The notes under the pieces were generated by a model, which was not told the DNA's origin, did not search any database, and saw only the letters and a program-made list of their open reading frames with translations. DNA of 23,173 nucleotides from positions 1 through 23,173 of the forward strand of contig JAFGBV010000056.1 in assembly GCA_016932955.1 (NCBI GenBank), given 5' to 3'. Positions within the stretch are counted from its first letter, which is position 1. Each line of letters opens with the position of its first letter. Origin of the DNA: Anaerolineales bacterium. Lineage in GTDB: Bacteria > Chloroflexota > Anaerolineae > Anaerolineales > UBA4823. A program made the translations under genes and the position numbers. Positions 8,541-17,346 of the stretch are shown here, one piece after another.

Positions 8541-11500
8541 ATGAATCGTTCGAAAATACGCACCGGCGTTTACGTCTGTCATTGCGGCACCAACATCTCC
8601 AGCAAAGTTGATGTGGAGAGCGTGGCTGAGTATGCGCAAACGCTGGAAGGGGTAACCCTGGCACGCGACTACACCTACATGTGCTCCGAACCAGGCCAGG
8701 ATCTGATCAAGCAGGACATCCATGCGCATGGGCTGAACCGCATCGTGGTGGCCTCCTGCTCGCCGTTGATGCATGAACCCACCTTCCGCCGGGCATGCTC
8801 TGAGGCGGGGTTGAATCCCTTCTTTTTACAGATGGCAAATATTCGTGAGCACTGCTCGTGGGTGATCGACGATCAAGAGCAGGCAACGGCAAAAGCGCGC
8901 AGCCTGGTGAATGCTGCGGTGCGGCGTGTGCACTACCACCAGCCACTCGACATGCGCACCGTGGAGATTACCCCGTCGGCGCTGGTGGTTGGAGGCGGGA
9001 TTGCCGGGATCGAAGCTGCCCTGCGCCTGGCGGATGCGGGAAAGAAAGTGTACCTGGTGGAGCGCCAGCCGAGTATCGGCGGGCACATGGCCCAAATCTA
9101 CAAAACCTTCCCCACGCTGGACTGTGCGGCTTGAATTCTCACCCCCAAAATGGTGTCCGTCGGACACCACGAGAATATCGAACTGCTCAGCTACAGCGAA
9201 GTCGAGAGCGTGTCGGGATATATAGGGAATTACCATGTGCAAGTACGCCGAAAAGCGCGCTACGTTGATGAGAGCCTGTGCGCAGGATGCGGACAGTGCG
9301 CAGAAGCCTGCCCGGTAGAGGTGATTAGCGATTTCGACGCCGGCATCAGCATGCGCAAGGCTGTTTATCGCAACTCGGCACAGGCAGTACCAGGCGCCTA
9401 TGCAATTGAAAAGCGTGGTGTGGCACCATGCCGCTCTGCCTGCCCTACCGATCAGCGTGCGGAGGGATATATCGCCCTGATCCGGCAGAAACGCTATGCT
9501 GATGCTTATTGGGCAATTCGCCGCGAGCATCCATTCCCTTCGGTGTGCGGGCGGGTGTGCAACCACCCCTGCGAGACAGCCTGCACGCGCGGCCAGGTGG
9601 ACCAACCAGTTAACATCATGGCGCTCAAGCGCTTCGTTGCAGATTGGGCTTACGAGCACCGCCACGAGCTGCCCAATATGCGCGATAAATCTCTCATCGG
9701 CACACCCTTCGAGCATCACCCGCGCCCCACCGGAAAGAAGATTGCGATCATCGGCGCCGGGCCAGCAGGGCTGACCGCGGGGATGGATTTGGTGAGGCTA
9801 GGGCATAAGGCCACCGTATTCGACAGCCTGCCGATTGCAGGAGGAATGATGCGCGTGGGCATCCCACCCCACCGGCTGCCATACCACTTACTGGATTGGG
9901 AAGTGCAACAAATTTTGGACGAAGGGGTAGAGCTGCACCTGAACACGCGCATCGAAGATATCCCCGGCCTGTTCGAAAAAGGTTACCACGCCGTGGTGAT
10001 TGCCACCGGCGCTCACCAGGCGACCAAGTTGAGCATTCCCGGCTCTGAGCACCCGGATAACTGGCTGAGCCTGGACCTGCTGAAGCGGGCCTGCCTGGAT
10101 GAGAGCCTGAGCCTGAGCGGGCGCGAGATTGTGGTGCTGGGGGCGGGCGATGTGGCGCTGGATGCAGCCCGCACTGCTGTCCGGCTGGGGAAACCGAAAG
10201 TGAGCATTGTCTGCCGTGGCATGCGGGCATCCTTCAACGAGATAGAGGAAGCACAGGCAGAAGGCATCCAGATCATCCGCAACCGGGTATTTAAGGAAGT
10301 GGATGTGCGCTTTGGCAAGATCATCGGCATCTTATGCCTGGAGGCCGAGGTGGGAGATGTGGTTGGCGGGCAGCGCCAGGTGCGGGAGATCCCCGGCACC
10401 GAACACATCATCCCCTGCGATATGGTGATCTGGGCGCTGGGCCAGCGGCCCGATTTCTCTTTCTTACCGGATGATGGCTCGATTGCCACCCGCTACCCAA
10501 TCGGCCTGTGGGCAAACGACGAGATGATGACCACCCGGCCCGGTGTGTTTACTGCCGGCGACCTGCGCCGTGGTACAACTTTCTTTGTAGTGGACGCCAT
10601 CGCAGAGGGGCACCATGTGGCTCGCTGCGTGGACCGTTACCTGCGCGGCGAAAGAGGCGTGCCCGAGCCGCACCTATCGCCTCCGGCGCAGCTCAGCATG
10701 GCGGAAATTGAAGCCAAGTTCAGGCGGGGCGAAGCATCGCAGCGCGAGCGGGTGCAGATTGCTTCAATCCCACCAGAAATGCGTGAAAACAATTTCGACG
10801 AGGTCGATATCACGCTCACGGAAGAACAAGCCCTGGCTGAGGCAGAGCGCTGCCTGCGCTGTGGGGTTTGCTCGGAATGCCTGGAATGCGTGGCAGCCTG
10901 CGAGCGCGGCGCGATAAACCATGATATGGAAGACAGCTATCTGGATCTGCAGGTGGGGACGATCATCCTGGCTACCGGATTCAAAGATTTCGACCCGCAG
11001 CGCGCACCTGAGCTGGGGTATGGAACACTGCCTAATGTGATCACCGCACTGGAATTCGAGCGCATGATCAATGTGTCTGGGCCAACCGGCGGCAAAGTGT
11101 TGATGAAGAACGGGCAGGCGCCGCGCAGCGTAGCCATCCTGCACTGCGTGGGCAGCCGTGACAGCAAGTACAACGATTATTGCTCGCGGGCTTGCTGCAT
11201 GTACTCACTGAAACTCGCCCAACTGGTGCATGATTACATGGATGCTGAAGTGTACGAGATCTATCGTGACATGCGTACGTTTGGCAAAGGATATGAAGAA
11301 TTCTATAACCGCACCCGCGCCAAAGGTGTGAATTTCTACCATGGGCGTGTGCAAAACATTGAAACGCAGGATGGGCAGCTCACCGTTCGCTGGGGCGAGG
11401 CTTTCCACAACCAGCCCGACCACGTGACGGTGGACATGGTGATTCTTGCCACGGGCTTCGAACCGCAGGAGGACACCGGACATATCAGCAGCTTGTTTGG

Positions 11501-11969
11501 GGTCAGCCGCAGCAAAGATGGCTTCTTCATGGAAAAGCACCCCAAACTGGCACCGGTGGAAACAGCCAGCGAGGGAATTTACCTGGCCGGCACCTGCCAG
11601 GCGCCTAAAGATATCCCCGATAGTGTGGCGCACGCCGGTGGCGCAGCTGCAGCGGCGCTTTCGCTGCTGGATCAGGGCAAGATCGCCCTCGATCCTTCCA
11701 TCGCCCAGGTGAACGTGCAGCGTTGCGCCGGGTGCGGGCAGTGTGTGATTGCCTGCCCGTACGGTGCCATCAGCCTGGTGGATGGGGCTGCTTCGATCAA
11801 CAGCTTCTTGTGCAAAGGCTGCGGAACCTGCGCAGCCGCCTGCCCCAATAAGGCAATGTCGCTGCTCCACTTCGATGACCAGCAGATCGTCAACGAGATC
11901 ATCGGCGCACTGAGCATAGAGAAGCCATTGATTCCTGGCATCGTGGACGGATCGGAGGTGAGCAGATGA
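8541..11969 (+). CDS. hdrA: HdrA-2, selenocysteine HdrA with an inserted GltD/NfnB-like NADPH flavoprotein module
   Basis: 1142 residues with the TGA at 9132-9134 read as Sec198. HdrA parts: CHCGTN (residues 13-18), GGGIAG, CAAU-ILTPKM (Cys195, Sec198) and a ferredoxin motif at Cys247/250/253/257. After QAVPGAY, about residues 290-705 are a GltD/NfnB-like module: N-terminal Cys cluster CRSACPT...CGRVCNHPCETAC, FAD motif IIGAGPAGLTAG (about 402-413), pyridine-nucleotide motif VVLGAGDVALDAARTAVRLG (about 530-549) and the closing TAGDLRRG...VDAIAEGHHVARC. The HdrA chain resumes with a Cys-rich RCLRCGVCSECLECVAAC (about 770-787), VGTIILATGF and two C-terminal [4Fe-4S] motifs (about 1060-1108). 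Ordinary HdrA is about 650 residues. The insert implies a second FAD and direct NADP(H) exchange. Its stop overlaps the next ATG (ATGA). Confidence 0.9.
9132..9134 (+). other. Recoded TGA, Sec198 of HdrA-2
   Basis: The in-frame TGA lies in DCAA-U-ILTPKM, the same place as in HdrA-1. The 197 upstream and 944 downstream codons belong to one HdrA chain. The same gene ends with a TGA used as stop, so context, not a changed code, must decide. Confidence 0.9.
9151..9169 (+). promoter_or_regulatory. Putative bacterial SECIS hairpin of hdrA-2
   Basis: TGGTGTCC / GGACACCA, 8 perfect Watson-Crick pairs around a GTC loop, at the same distance from the TGA as in hdrA-1. Confidence 0.75.
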
Positions 11970-13381
11970 GCTACGAGCCAAAGATCGTCGCCTTCCTGTG
12001 CAGTTGGTGTTCCTACACCGGAGCAGATACCGCCGGGATCGCACGGATGAAATCGCCAGCCAACCTGCGCACCATCCGTGTGCCCTGCTCGGGACGGGTG
12101 GCGCCAGAATGGATCATGCGCGCCTTTGACCAGGGTGCTGATGGGGTGCTGGTGTTAGGCTGCCACATCGGCGAATGCCACTATGATAGCGGAAACCACC
12201 GCGCAGCCAAGCGCATCCCCGTCCTCCAGCAATTGATGGCTTATGCGGGGCTGGAGAAAGAACGGTTGCACCTGGATTGGGTGTCAGCCTCTGAAGGCGA
12301 GCGTTACTCGCGAATCACTACCGAGTTCACCGAGCGCATCCGCGCCCTGGGGCCGGTGCGCTGGCGCGTTGAAGGTAACCAGTGGGAGGCCTTGCGCCAG
12401 GCTGCAGCCTCAATCGACCAGGAACTGCCCACTGTGCCGGGCATCCTGGCAAACCCATCGCCCCCAGCAGAGCGCTTCACGCAGGAGATCCAGCAGACTG
12501 CTCACGACCTGTTAGCCAATGGCGAGGTGAGCTGTGTGATCGGGTATGAGGTGGGGCCGCGCGGGCGAACCCGCCCGGCATTCATTTACCGACCTGATGA
12601 AGCCCAACGCCTGGTATGGAACCAGGATTGCACCCACAACCTGACTACTTACCTGAGCCAGAAACTGGGCAAGCCTCGTCCAGGTCAAAAAGCTAAAACC
12701 GAAAAGCCCGCCCGCGTGGCAGTAGTAGTAAAAGCATGTGATAGCCGGGCGATCAACATGTTGATGGCAGAAAACCACTTTGAGCGCGAGCAAGTGCATG
12801 TGATCGGGGTGGTTTGCGAAGGCATTCGCCAGGGCGCCGGGTTTGATGCGCCTGCCCCAGGACCCTGGAAGATGCAAGATCGCTGCCTGGAGTGTTATGA
12901 GCACACGCCAGTGGTTTACGATACGCTGATCGGCGAGGTAATGCCTGTAACAGGAGAGCCTGGCAAACCATCCAACATGAGCGTTGGGATGGAGGCTTTA
13001 CAAAACATGTCACCCAGCCAGCGTATGGAGTTCTGGCTCAGCCAGTTTGACCGCTGTATCCGCTGCTATGCCTGCCGGCAGGCCTGCCCCATGTGCGATT
13101 GCCCCACCTGCCTTTACGAGAGGGATGACTCCTTGTGGGTTGGCATGGGGGTGGGGCTCAATGAGAAACGCACCTTTCACCTGGGACGCGCTTACCACCT
13201 AGCAGGGCGCTGCATCGGCTGTGATGAGTGCATGCGGGTCTGCCCGATGAACATTCCCATCGGGCTACTCAACCGCATGTTGGCGCAAGAAATGCAAAGC
13301 CAATTTGGATACCGCGCCGGGCTGGCTGCGGTTCCCGCACCATTTACGACGATCCTGGGTGGAGAGGAGGAACACGCATGA
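11966..13381 (+). CDS. MvhD/FlxD-FlxC-like fusion, iron-sulfur electron-transfer subunit
   Basis: 471 residues. Residues 1-about 135 are an MvhD/FlxD domain (FLCSWCSYTGADTAG with Cys12 and Cys15, then VPCSGRV and GCHIGECHY), the [2Fe-2S] adaptor that hands electrons to HdrA. From about residue 185 follows a FrhB/FlxC-like region (CVIGYEVGPRGRTRPAFIY, VVVKACDSRAINMLMAEN, DRCLECYEHTPVVYDTLIGE). The C-terminus has two ferredoxin motifs: CIRCYACRQACPMCDC and CIGCDECMRVCPMNIPIG. In Desulfovibrio-type Flx-Hdr systems FlxC and FlxD are separate proteins. The ATG overlaps the hdrA-2 stop, and the stop overlaps the next ATG, so the subunits are coupled. The MvhD half is secure; the name of the C-terminal half is less sure. 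Confidence 0.82.
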   Translation: MSYEPKIVAFLCSWCSYTGADTAGIARMKSPANLRTIRVPCSGRVAPEWIMRAFDQGADGVLVLGCHIGECHYDSGNHRAAKRIPVLQQLMAYAGLEKERLHLDWVSASEGERYSRITTEFTERIRALGPVRWRVEGNQWEALRQAAASIDQELPTVPGILANPSPPAERFTQEIQQTAHDLLANGEVSCVIGYEVGPRGRTRPAFIYRPDEAQRLVWNQDCTHNLTTYLSQKLGKPRPGQKAKTEKPARVAVVVKACDSRAINMLMAENHFEREQVHVIGVVCEGIRQGAGFDAPAPGPWKMQDRCLECYEHTPVVYDTLIGEVMPVTGEPGKPSNMSVGMEALQNMSPSQRMEFWLSQFDRCIRCYACRQACPMCDCPTCLYERDDSLWVGMGVGLNEKRTFHLGRAYHLAGRCIGCDECMRVCPMNIPIGLLNRMLAQEMQSQFGYRAGLAAVPAPFTTILGGEEEHA

Positions 13382-14370
13382 GTATTATCACACACCAGGA
13401 ATTGACTGCCTGGCTGGACCAGGTGGCGACCGCTAACCTTCTGGCAGCCCCACGCCTTGTGGACGGTGTGCTCCTCTACCGCCCAGTGACCCACAGCGCA
13501 GAAATCGCCTGGGGTTACACTCGGCCGGTGTTATCGGCCAAGGAGTTCTTCTTCCCGGCGACAGAAAGGCTGCTTCAAATCCAAAAAACCGGGCAGCAAG
13601 TGCGCCTGATCGAGACTCTGCCAGAGGGAGAGCTGGTCTTGTTTGGGATACGCCCCTGCGATGCCCGCGGCCTGCAGGCGCTGGATGCGCTTTTTATCGA
13701 CACGCCCCCTATTGATCCCTACTATGCCAGGCGACGCGCCAACACCACGCTGGTTGGGCTGGCCTGTAAAGAAGAAGGCCCCAGTTGCTTCTGCACGCGC
13801 ATGGGCGGCGCACCAGACGATGCCAGCGGGATGGATGTGATGTTGCAAGAGGTGGATGGCGGATACGTTGCCCAGGCAATCACACCGAAAGGCGAGAGGC
13901 TGCTACAGGAAGCTGGTTTTACCGCTCAACCCGGGAGACCGCCCACGAAGAAGAAAGCCGACCTTCCTCCGCTGGACGCTTGGCCGCCTGAGTTTGCGGA
14001 TGCCTATTGGGCGCAAATGGCAGAACGCTGCCTCTCATGCCGCATCTGTGCCTACGTCTGCCCCACCTGCCGCTGTTTCGATGTGCGCGATGAGGCAGTG
14101 AGCACCCCCGAAGGGTCTGAGGAATTTGAGCGCCTGCGCTGCTGGGATGCCTGCACCAGGGAAACCTACCGCACTACTGCCGGAGGGCATAATCCACGCG
14201 CCGATAAAGGGATGCGCCTGCGCAACCGCTTCTTCTGTAAATTTTATTATTACCCCGAGCAATACGGCCCTACTGGCTGCACGGGCTGCGGGCGATGCGT
14301 GGATGCCTGCCCGGTGAACATCGATATCACCGAAGTGCTGGAGCATGTAACAGCGAGGATCATGGAATAA
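13378..14370 (+). CDS. FlxB/AsrA-like 4Fe-4S dicluster protein
   Basis: 330 residues from the ATG at 13378, which overlaps the previous stop (ATGA) and has GGAGAGGAGG about 8 nt upstream; an in-frame extension to 13228 lies inside the previous gene. Residues 1-200 match the AsrA / FlxB / hydrogenase-beta type (VLSAKEFFFPATERLL, FGIRPCDARGLQALDALF, ACKEEGPSCFCTRMGG). Two [4Fe-4S] motifs follow: Cys218/221/224/228 (CLSCRICAYVCP) and Cys301/304/307/311 (CTGCGRCVDACP). Such proteins relay electrons from the flavin reductase subunit to the rest of the complex. Next to a FlxA-like gene and MvhD/HdrA genes, the FlxB role is the better reading than anaerobic sulfite reductase, whose AsrC subunit is absent here. 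Confidence 0.85.
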   Translation: MSIITHQELTAWLDQVATANLLAAPRLVDGVLLYRPVTHSAEIAWGYTRPVLSAKEFFFPATERLLQIQKTGQQVRLIETLPEGELVLFGIRPCDARGLQALDALFIDTPPIDPYYARRRANTTLVGLACKEEGPSCFCTRMGGAPDDASGMDVMLQEVDGGYVAQAITPKGERLLQEAGFTAQPGRPPTKKKADLPPLDAWPPEFADAYWAQMAERCLSCRICAYVCPTCRCFDVRDEAVSTPEGSEEFERLRCWDACTRETYRTTAGGHNPRADKGMRLRNRFFCKFYYYPEQYGPTGCTGCGRCVDACPVNIDITEVLEHVTARIME

Positions 14371-14397
14371 ACCCCAGCCGAGATCAGGAGAGATGCC

Positions 14398-15243
14398 ATG
14401 ACCGATACACACGATAATCCGATGCTGCCCTACCAGGGCAAGCTGGTGGAGGTCAAAGACCTGGCTGCTGAGATCAAGCTGTTCCGGGTTGAGCTACTGA
14501 ATGGGGGCAGCCAGGTGTTCAGCGATTACCAGCCCGGACAGTTCGCTTTCCTCTCTGCCTGGGGCACCGGCGAAGCGCCTTTTGGCATCGCCAGCACCCC
14601 GCAGCGCGGCAAGACGCTGGACTTTGCCGTGCAACGCTTGGGGGCGGTGACCACTGATCTGCACGAGCTGGGGGTTGGCGACCCGCTGGGGGTGCGCGGG
14701 CCAATGGGCAATTGGTTTCCAATGCAACAGTTCAAGGGTAAGAATCTGATCGTCATTGGCGGCGGGATCGGCGGGGCACCGCTGCGTCCTGTGATCCAGA
14801 GCGTGCTTGATCAGCGCTCTGATTACGGGCATCTCACCATCTTATGGGCTGCGCGCCACCCTTCCCTTCTCGTGTTCACAGACGAATACGACGAATGGCG
14901 CACCGCCCCCGATACCGATCTGCACCTGACGGTTGACCAGGCCGATGAAAACTGGCCACACAACACCGGGTTGATCACAGACTTGCTGGCGCGTGTATCG
15001 CCCTCCCCGGCGAATGCGGTTGCCATCATTTGCGGCCCGCCGATCATGATCCACTTCGTCAACAAGCTGCTGGTGGAGGAAATTGGTTTTTCACCGGCGC
15101 AGAATCACGTCACGCTGGAGGCGCGCATGCACTGCGGGATTGGCAAATGCGGGCGCTGCAACCTGGGAGATAAGCTGATCTGCGTGGATGGGCCGGTTTT
15201 CACCATGGCTGAAGTGGGGGGGCTTTTGGAGAATTTCCTGTAA
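14398..15243 (+). CDS. FlxA/AsrB-like NAD(P)H:flavin oxidoreductase subunit
   Basis: 281 residues of the ferredoxin-NADP+ reductase fold (PyrK / AsrB / FlxA group). An N-terminal FAD-binding beta-barrel (YQPGQFAFLSAWGTGEAPFGIAS) is followed by the nucleotide-binding domain (NLIVIGGGIGGAPLRPVI near 115-132, and IICGPPIMIHFVNKLL). A C-terminal [2Fe-2S] site is at Cys246, Cys251, Cys254 and Cys262 (CGIGKCGRCNLGDKLIC). It likely oxidises NADH and feeds the FlxB/FlxCD/HdrA chain. It begins 27 nt after the previous stop with a CAGGAGAG site. The preference for NADH over NADPH cannot be read from the sequence. Confidence 0.87.
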   Translation: MTDTHDNPMLPYQGKLVEVKDLAAEIKLFRVELLNGGSQVFSDYQPGQFAFLSAWGTGEAPFGIASTPQRGKTLDFAVQRLGAVTTDLHELGVGDPLGVRGPMGNWFPMQQFKGKNLIVIGGGIGGAPLRPVIQSVLDQRSDYGHLTILWAARHPSLLVFTDEYDEWRTAPDTDLHLTVDQADENWPHNTGLITDLLARVSPSPANAVAIICGPPIMIHFVNKLLVEEIGFSPAQNHVTLEARMHCGIGKCGRCNLGDKLICVDGPVFTMAEVGGLLENFL

Positions 15244-15260
15244 AATTTATCTCACCAGGT

Positions 15261-16139
15261 ATGAATCTGCGCGGATACTGGTTCGTTTTTCTGGCCGCAG
15301 TGCTGTGGGGCACAAACGGCACTGCTCAGGCTTTTGCGCCGCCTGAAGCAAAACCCATTGTCATCGGTGCAGCGCGCATGGTGATCGGAGGACTAGGGCT
15401 GCTGGCAGTGGCACTGACGCGCCGCTCGTTGGGAGGGGGGAAAAGCTGGCCATTTTGGCCCACCCTGTTTGCGGCGCTGAGCATGGCGGCATATCAGTTG
15501 TTCTTTTTTGCCGGGGTTAGCCGTACGGGGGTGGCAGTGGGGACAATCGTGGGCATCGGCTCATCTCCTATCCTGGGCGGGGTGGTGGGATTCCTGGTGC
15601 GCGGTGAGCGACCAAGCCGCCGCTGGGGTGCGGCTACGCTGCTGGGCATCTTGGGCAGTACACTGCTCATCCTGGCTGGCAACCTGCCTGGCAAGGAAAC
15701 CAACAATATTCCTATTGACTTGCTGGGGATTGCCCTGGCAACCTGCGCTGGTCTTTCCTACGCCATTTTCACCACCGCCAGCAAAGGCTTGCTGGAAAAG
15801 CACCCCCCAGAGGCAGTGATGGCAGTTGCTTTCTGCGCCGGGGCGCTGCTGCTGTTGCCGATCCTATTCCTCAACGACAGCAGATGGTTGGCGCAGCCGA
15901 GAGGGTTGGCAGTTGCACTGCACCTGGGATTAGTCAGCGCTGCGCTGGGTTATACCCTGTTTGCACGCGGCCTGCGCCTGGTGCCGGTGGCAACTGCTGC
16001 CACGCTCACGCTGGGAGAGCCGCTCACAGCAGGGCTGCTGGGCTTCCTGTTACTGCGCGAGCCCATAACCCCGCTGGCAGGGGCAGGCATCTTGCTGATC
16101 TTTGCCGGACTAGTGGTTCTATCTGCCGAGCGGGGATAA
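15261..16139 (+). CDS. EamA/DMT-superfamily transporter
   Basis: 292 residues with about ten hydrophobic segments and two EamA repeats. The first begins YWFVFLAAVLWGTNGTAQAFAP; the second begins near LLGIALATCAGLSYAIFTT and ends ATLTLGEPLTAGLLGFLLLREPITPLAGAGILLIFAGL, with the family's conserved GEP and E-x-(I/L)-T. Members export amino acids, metabolites or drugs; the substrate is unknown. It starts 17 nt after the flxA-like stop, so it may be read through from the operon, but a TAAAAT box (15241-15246) 14 nt upstream could also give it its own promoter. It converges with alr, with 4 nt between the stops. Confidence 0.9.
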   Translation: MNLRGYWFVFLAAVLWGTNGTAQAFAPPEAKPIVIGAARMVIGGLGLLAVALTRRSLGGGKSWPFWPTLFAALSMAAYQLFFFAGVSRTGVAVGTIVGIGSSPILGGVVGFLVRGERPSRRWGAATLLGILGSTLLILAGNLPGKETNNIPIDLLGIALATCAGLSYAIFTTASKGLLEKHPPEAVMAVAFCAGALLLLPILFLNDSRWLAQPRGLAVALHLGLVSAALGYTLFARGLRLVPVATAATLTLGEPLTAGLLGFLLLREPITPLAGAGILLIFAGLVVLSAERG

Positions 16140-16143
16140 GTAT

Positions 16144-17310
16144 CTATTCCACATACACGCGTGACACGCGGGTGTTGATATTGGTGAGAATCTCATAGGG
16201 GATCGTATCCGCCCAATTTGCCAGATCCTCACAGGTGATGGAGAGGCCTTCTGGACCAGCATCCAGCGACTCACCAATCAGGAGCACTTCATCGTCGTTA
16301 TAGGCGCTATCCCATTCGATATTGACCACGATCTGATCCATGGAGATCCGCCCCACCACAGGGTATTTTTTGCCGCGGATGATGACCTGCGCCTTGTGTG
16401 ACATGCTGCGAAAATAACCATCCCCATAGCCCACAGGCACGGTGGCAGCGCGCACCATGTGGTCCGGCTGCCAAGTGGAGCCATAACCCACCGGATGACC
16501 TGGCTGGATCACCTTGAAGTAAACGACGCGCGACTTCCAGGTGAGGGCAGGGCGAACGATCACGGTGTGCGGAATTTCGCGCGTGGGGTAAACGCCATAG
16601 AGCAGCAGCCCCGGGCGCACCAAGTCCAGGGCGGCCTCGGGCAATTGCAGGATGGCGCCAGAATTGGATATGTGGCGCAGGCGGGGCGGAGGCAAACTGT
16701 TCTTGCGGTAAAAATCCAGCACCTCCTCGAAGCGCTCCAGTTGGAGATGCGCGTGGGTCAGGTCAGGCGCATCGGAATTGGCGAAATGGGAATAGATGCC
16801 CTCGATCTCCACATGGCGGCATTTGAGGGATGTTTCCAGGAAAGGCAGGGCGTTGTAATAATGCACGCCAACGCGTTCCATACCGGTATCGATTTTGAGA
16901 TGCACTTTGGCGCGAATACCCATCTGCTCAGCTACTTCTTCGATCTGGCACAGCTTCTCGATTGAGGAAGCGGTAATTGCCAGGCCGTGCTGCAAAAAGA
17001 GGGGCACCTGATTGCCCAAGATGCCCCCTAGCACCAGGATTGGCGAGGAAATGCCACACTCACGCAGCAAAATGCCTTCTTCCAGAACAGCCACACCCAG
17101 GTAGGGCGCGCCTAAAGACTGCATCAGGCGCGCCACCTCCACCATGCCATGCCCGTAGGCGTTGGCTTTAAGGATCGGCATCACCTGTGCCGGGGCCGCA
17201 TGCTGGCAGATGGCGCGGTAATTCTCAACCAGGCGGGTCAGGTTGACTTCCACCTGGGTGGGGCGCACCACGCCGTTGACGGAGATGGTGGGAATATTGA
17301 TTTTGCTCAT
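16144..17310 (-). CDS. alr: Alanine racemase
   Basis: 388 residues. It interconverts L- and D-alanine for peptidoglycan with PLP. The PLP lysine is Lys48 in VMPILKANAYGHG. The fold continues with KIDTGMERVGV and SHFANSDAPDL, and the C-terminal beta-domain carries the catalytic Tyr in VGYGDGYFRSMSH plus GRISMDQI. The length is typical. The ATG at 17310 has no Shine-Dalgarno but a TATAAT box ends 8 nt before it, suggesting a leaderless mRNA. It is divergent from the cbiX-like gene and convergent with the DMT transporter. Confidence 0.95.
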   Translation of the reverse strand: MSKINIPTISVNGVVRPTQVEVNLTRLVENYRAICQHAAPAQVMPILKANAYGHGMVEVARLMQSLGAPYLGVAVLEEGILLRECGISSPILVLGGILGNQVPLFLQHGLAITASSIEKLCQIEEVAEQMGIRAKVHLKIDTGMERVGVHYYNALPFLETSLKCRHVEIEGIYSHFANSDAPDLTHAHLQLERFEEVLDFYRKNSLPPPRLRHISNSGAILQLPEAALDLVRPGLLLYGVYPTREIPHTVIVRPALTWKSRVVYFKVIQPGHPVGYGSTWQPDHMVRAATVPVGYGDGYFRSMSHKAQVIIRGKKYPVVGRISMDQIVVNIEWDSAYNDDEVLLIGESLDAGPEGLSITCEDLANWADTIPYEILTNINTRVSRVYVE

Positions 17311-17326
17311 GGGTATCTATTATAAT
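17297..17326 (+). promoter_or_regulatory. Promoter of the cbiX-like gene, sharing -10 bases with the alr promoter
   Basis: TTGATT (17297-17302), an 18-nt spacer and TATAAT (17321-17326) drive the plus strand. The overlapping TATTATAATA also gives TATAAT on the minus strand at 17324-17319 for alr. Polymerase cannot bind both at once, so the two genes may compete. Confidence 0.55.
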
Positions 17327-17346
17327 CCCTCAACTTGGAGGTGCTC

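Larger units (their letters stand above)
8976..9202 (+). repeat. Near-identical tract, copy 2 (hdrA-2)
   Basis: Partner of 6996-7222 (about 97% identity). It spans the FAD loop, recoded TGA and SECIS-like hairpin. The difference inside the hairpin keeps the base pair. Confidence 0.9.

Noticed and set aside
8253..9719. Long minus-strand ORFs opposite the hdrA genes (8253-8774, 8826-9719, 7452-8132)
   Set aside because: They are antisense to well-supported coding DNA, show no family motifs, and reflect the G+C-rich codon pattern.
11205..12044. 279-codon minus-strand ORF opposite the end of hdrA-2
   Set aside because: It overlaps conserved ferredoxin motifs on the plus strand and has low-complexity, non-protein-like sequence.
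13378..15243. Anaerobic sulfite reductase AsrAB
   Set aside because: The two proteins resemble AsrA/AsrB, but no AsrC (siroheme subunit) is present and the neighbours are HdrA and MvhD, so the Flx reading fits better.
16459..16965. 168-codon plus-strand ORF opposite alr
   Set aside because: Shadow frame of alr; alr has clear catalytic motifs.
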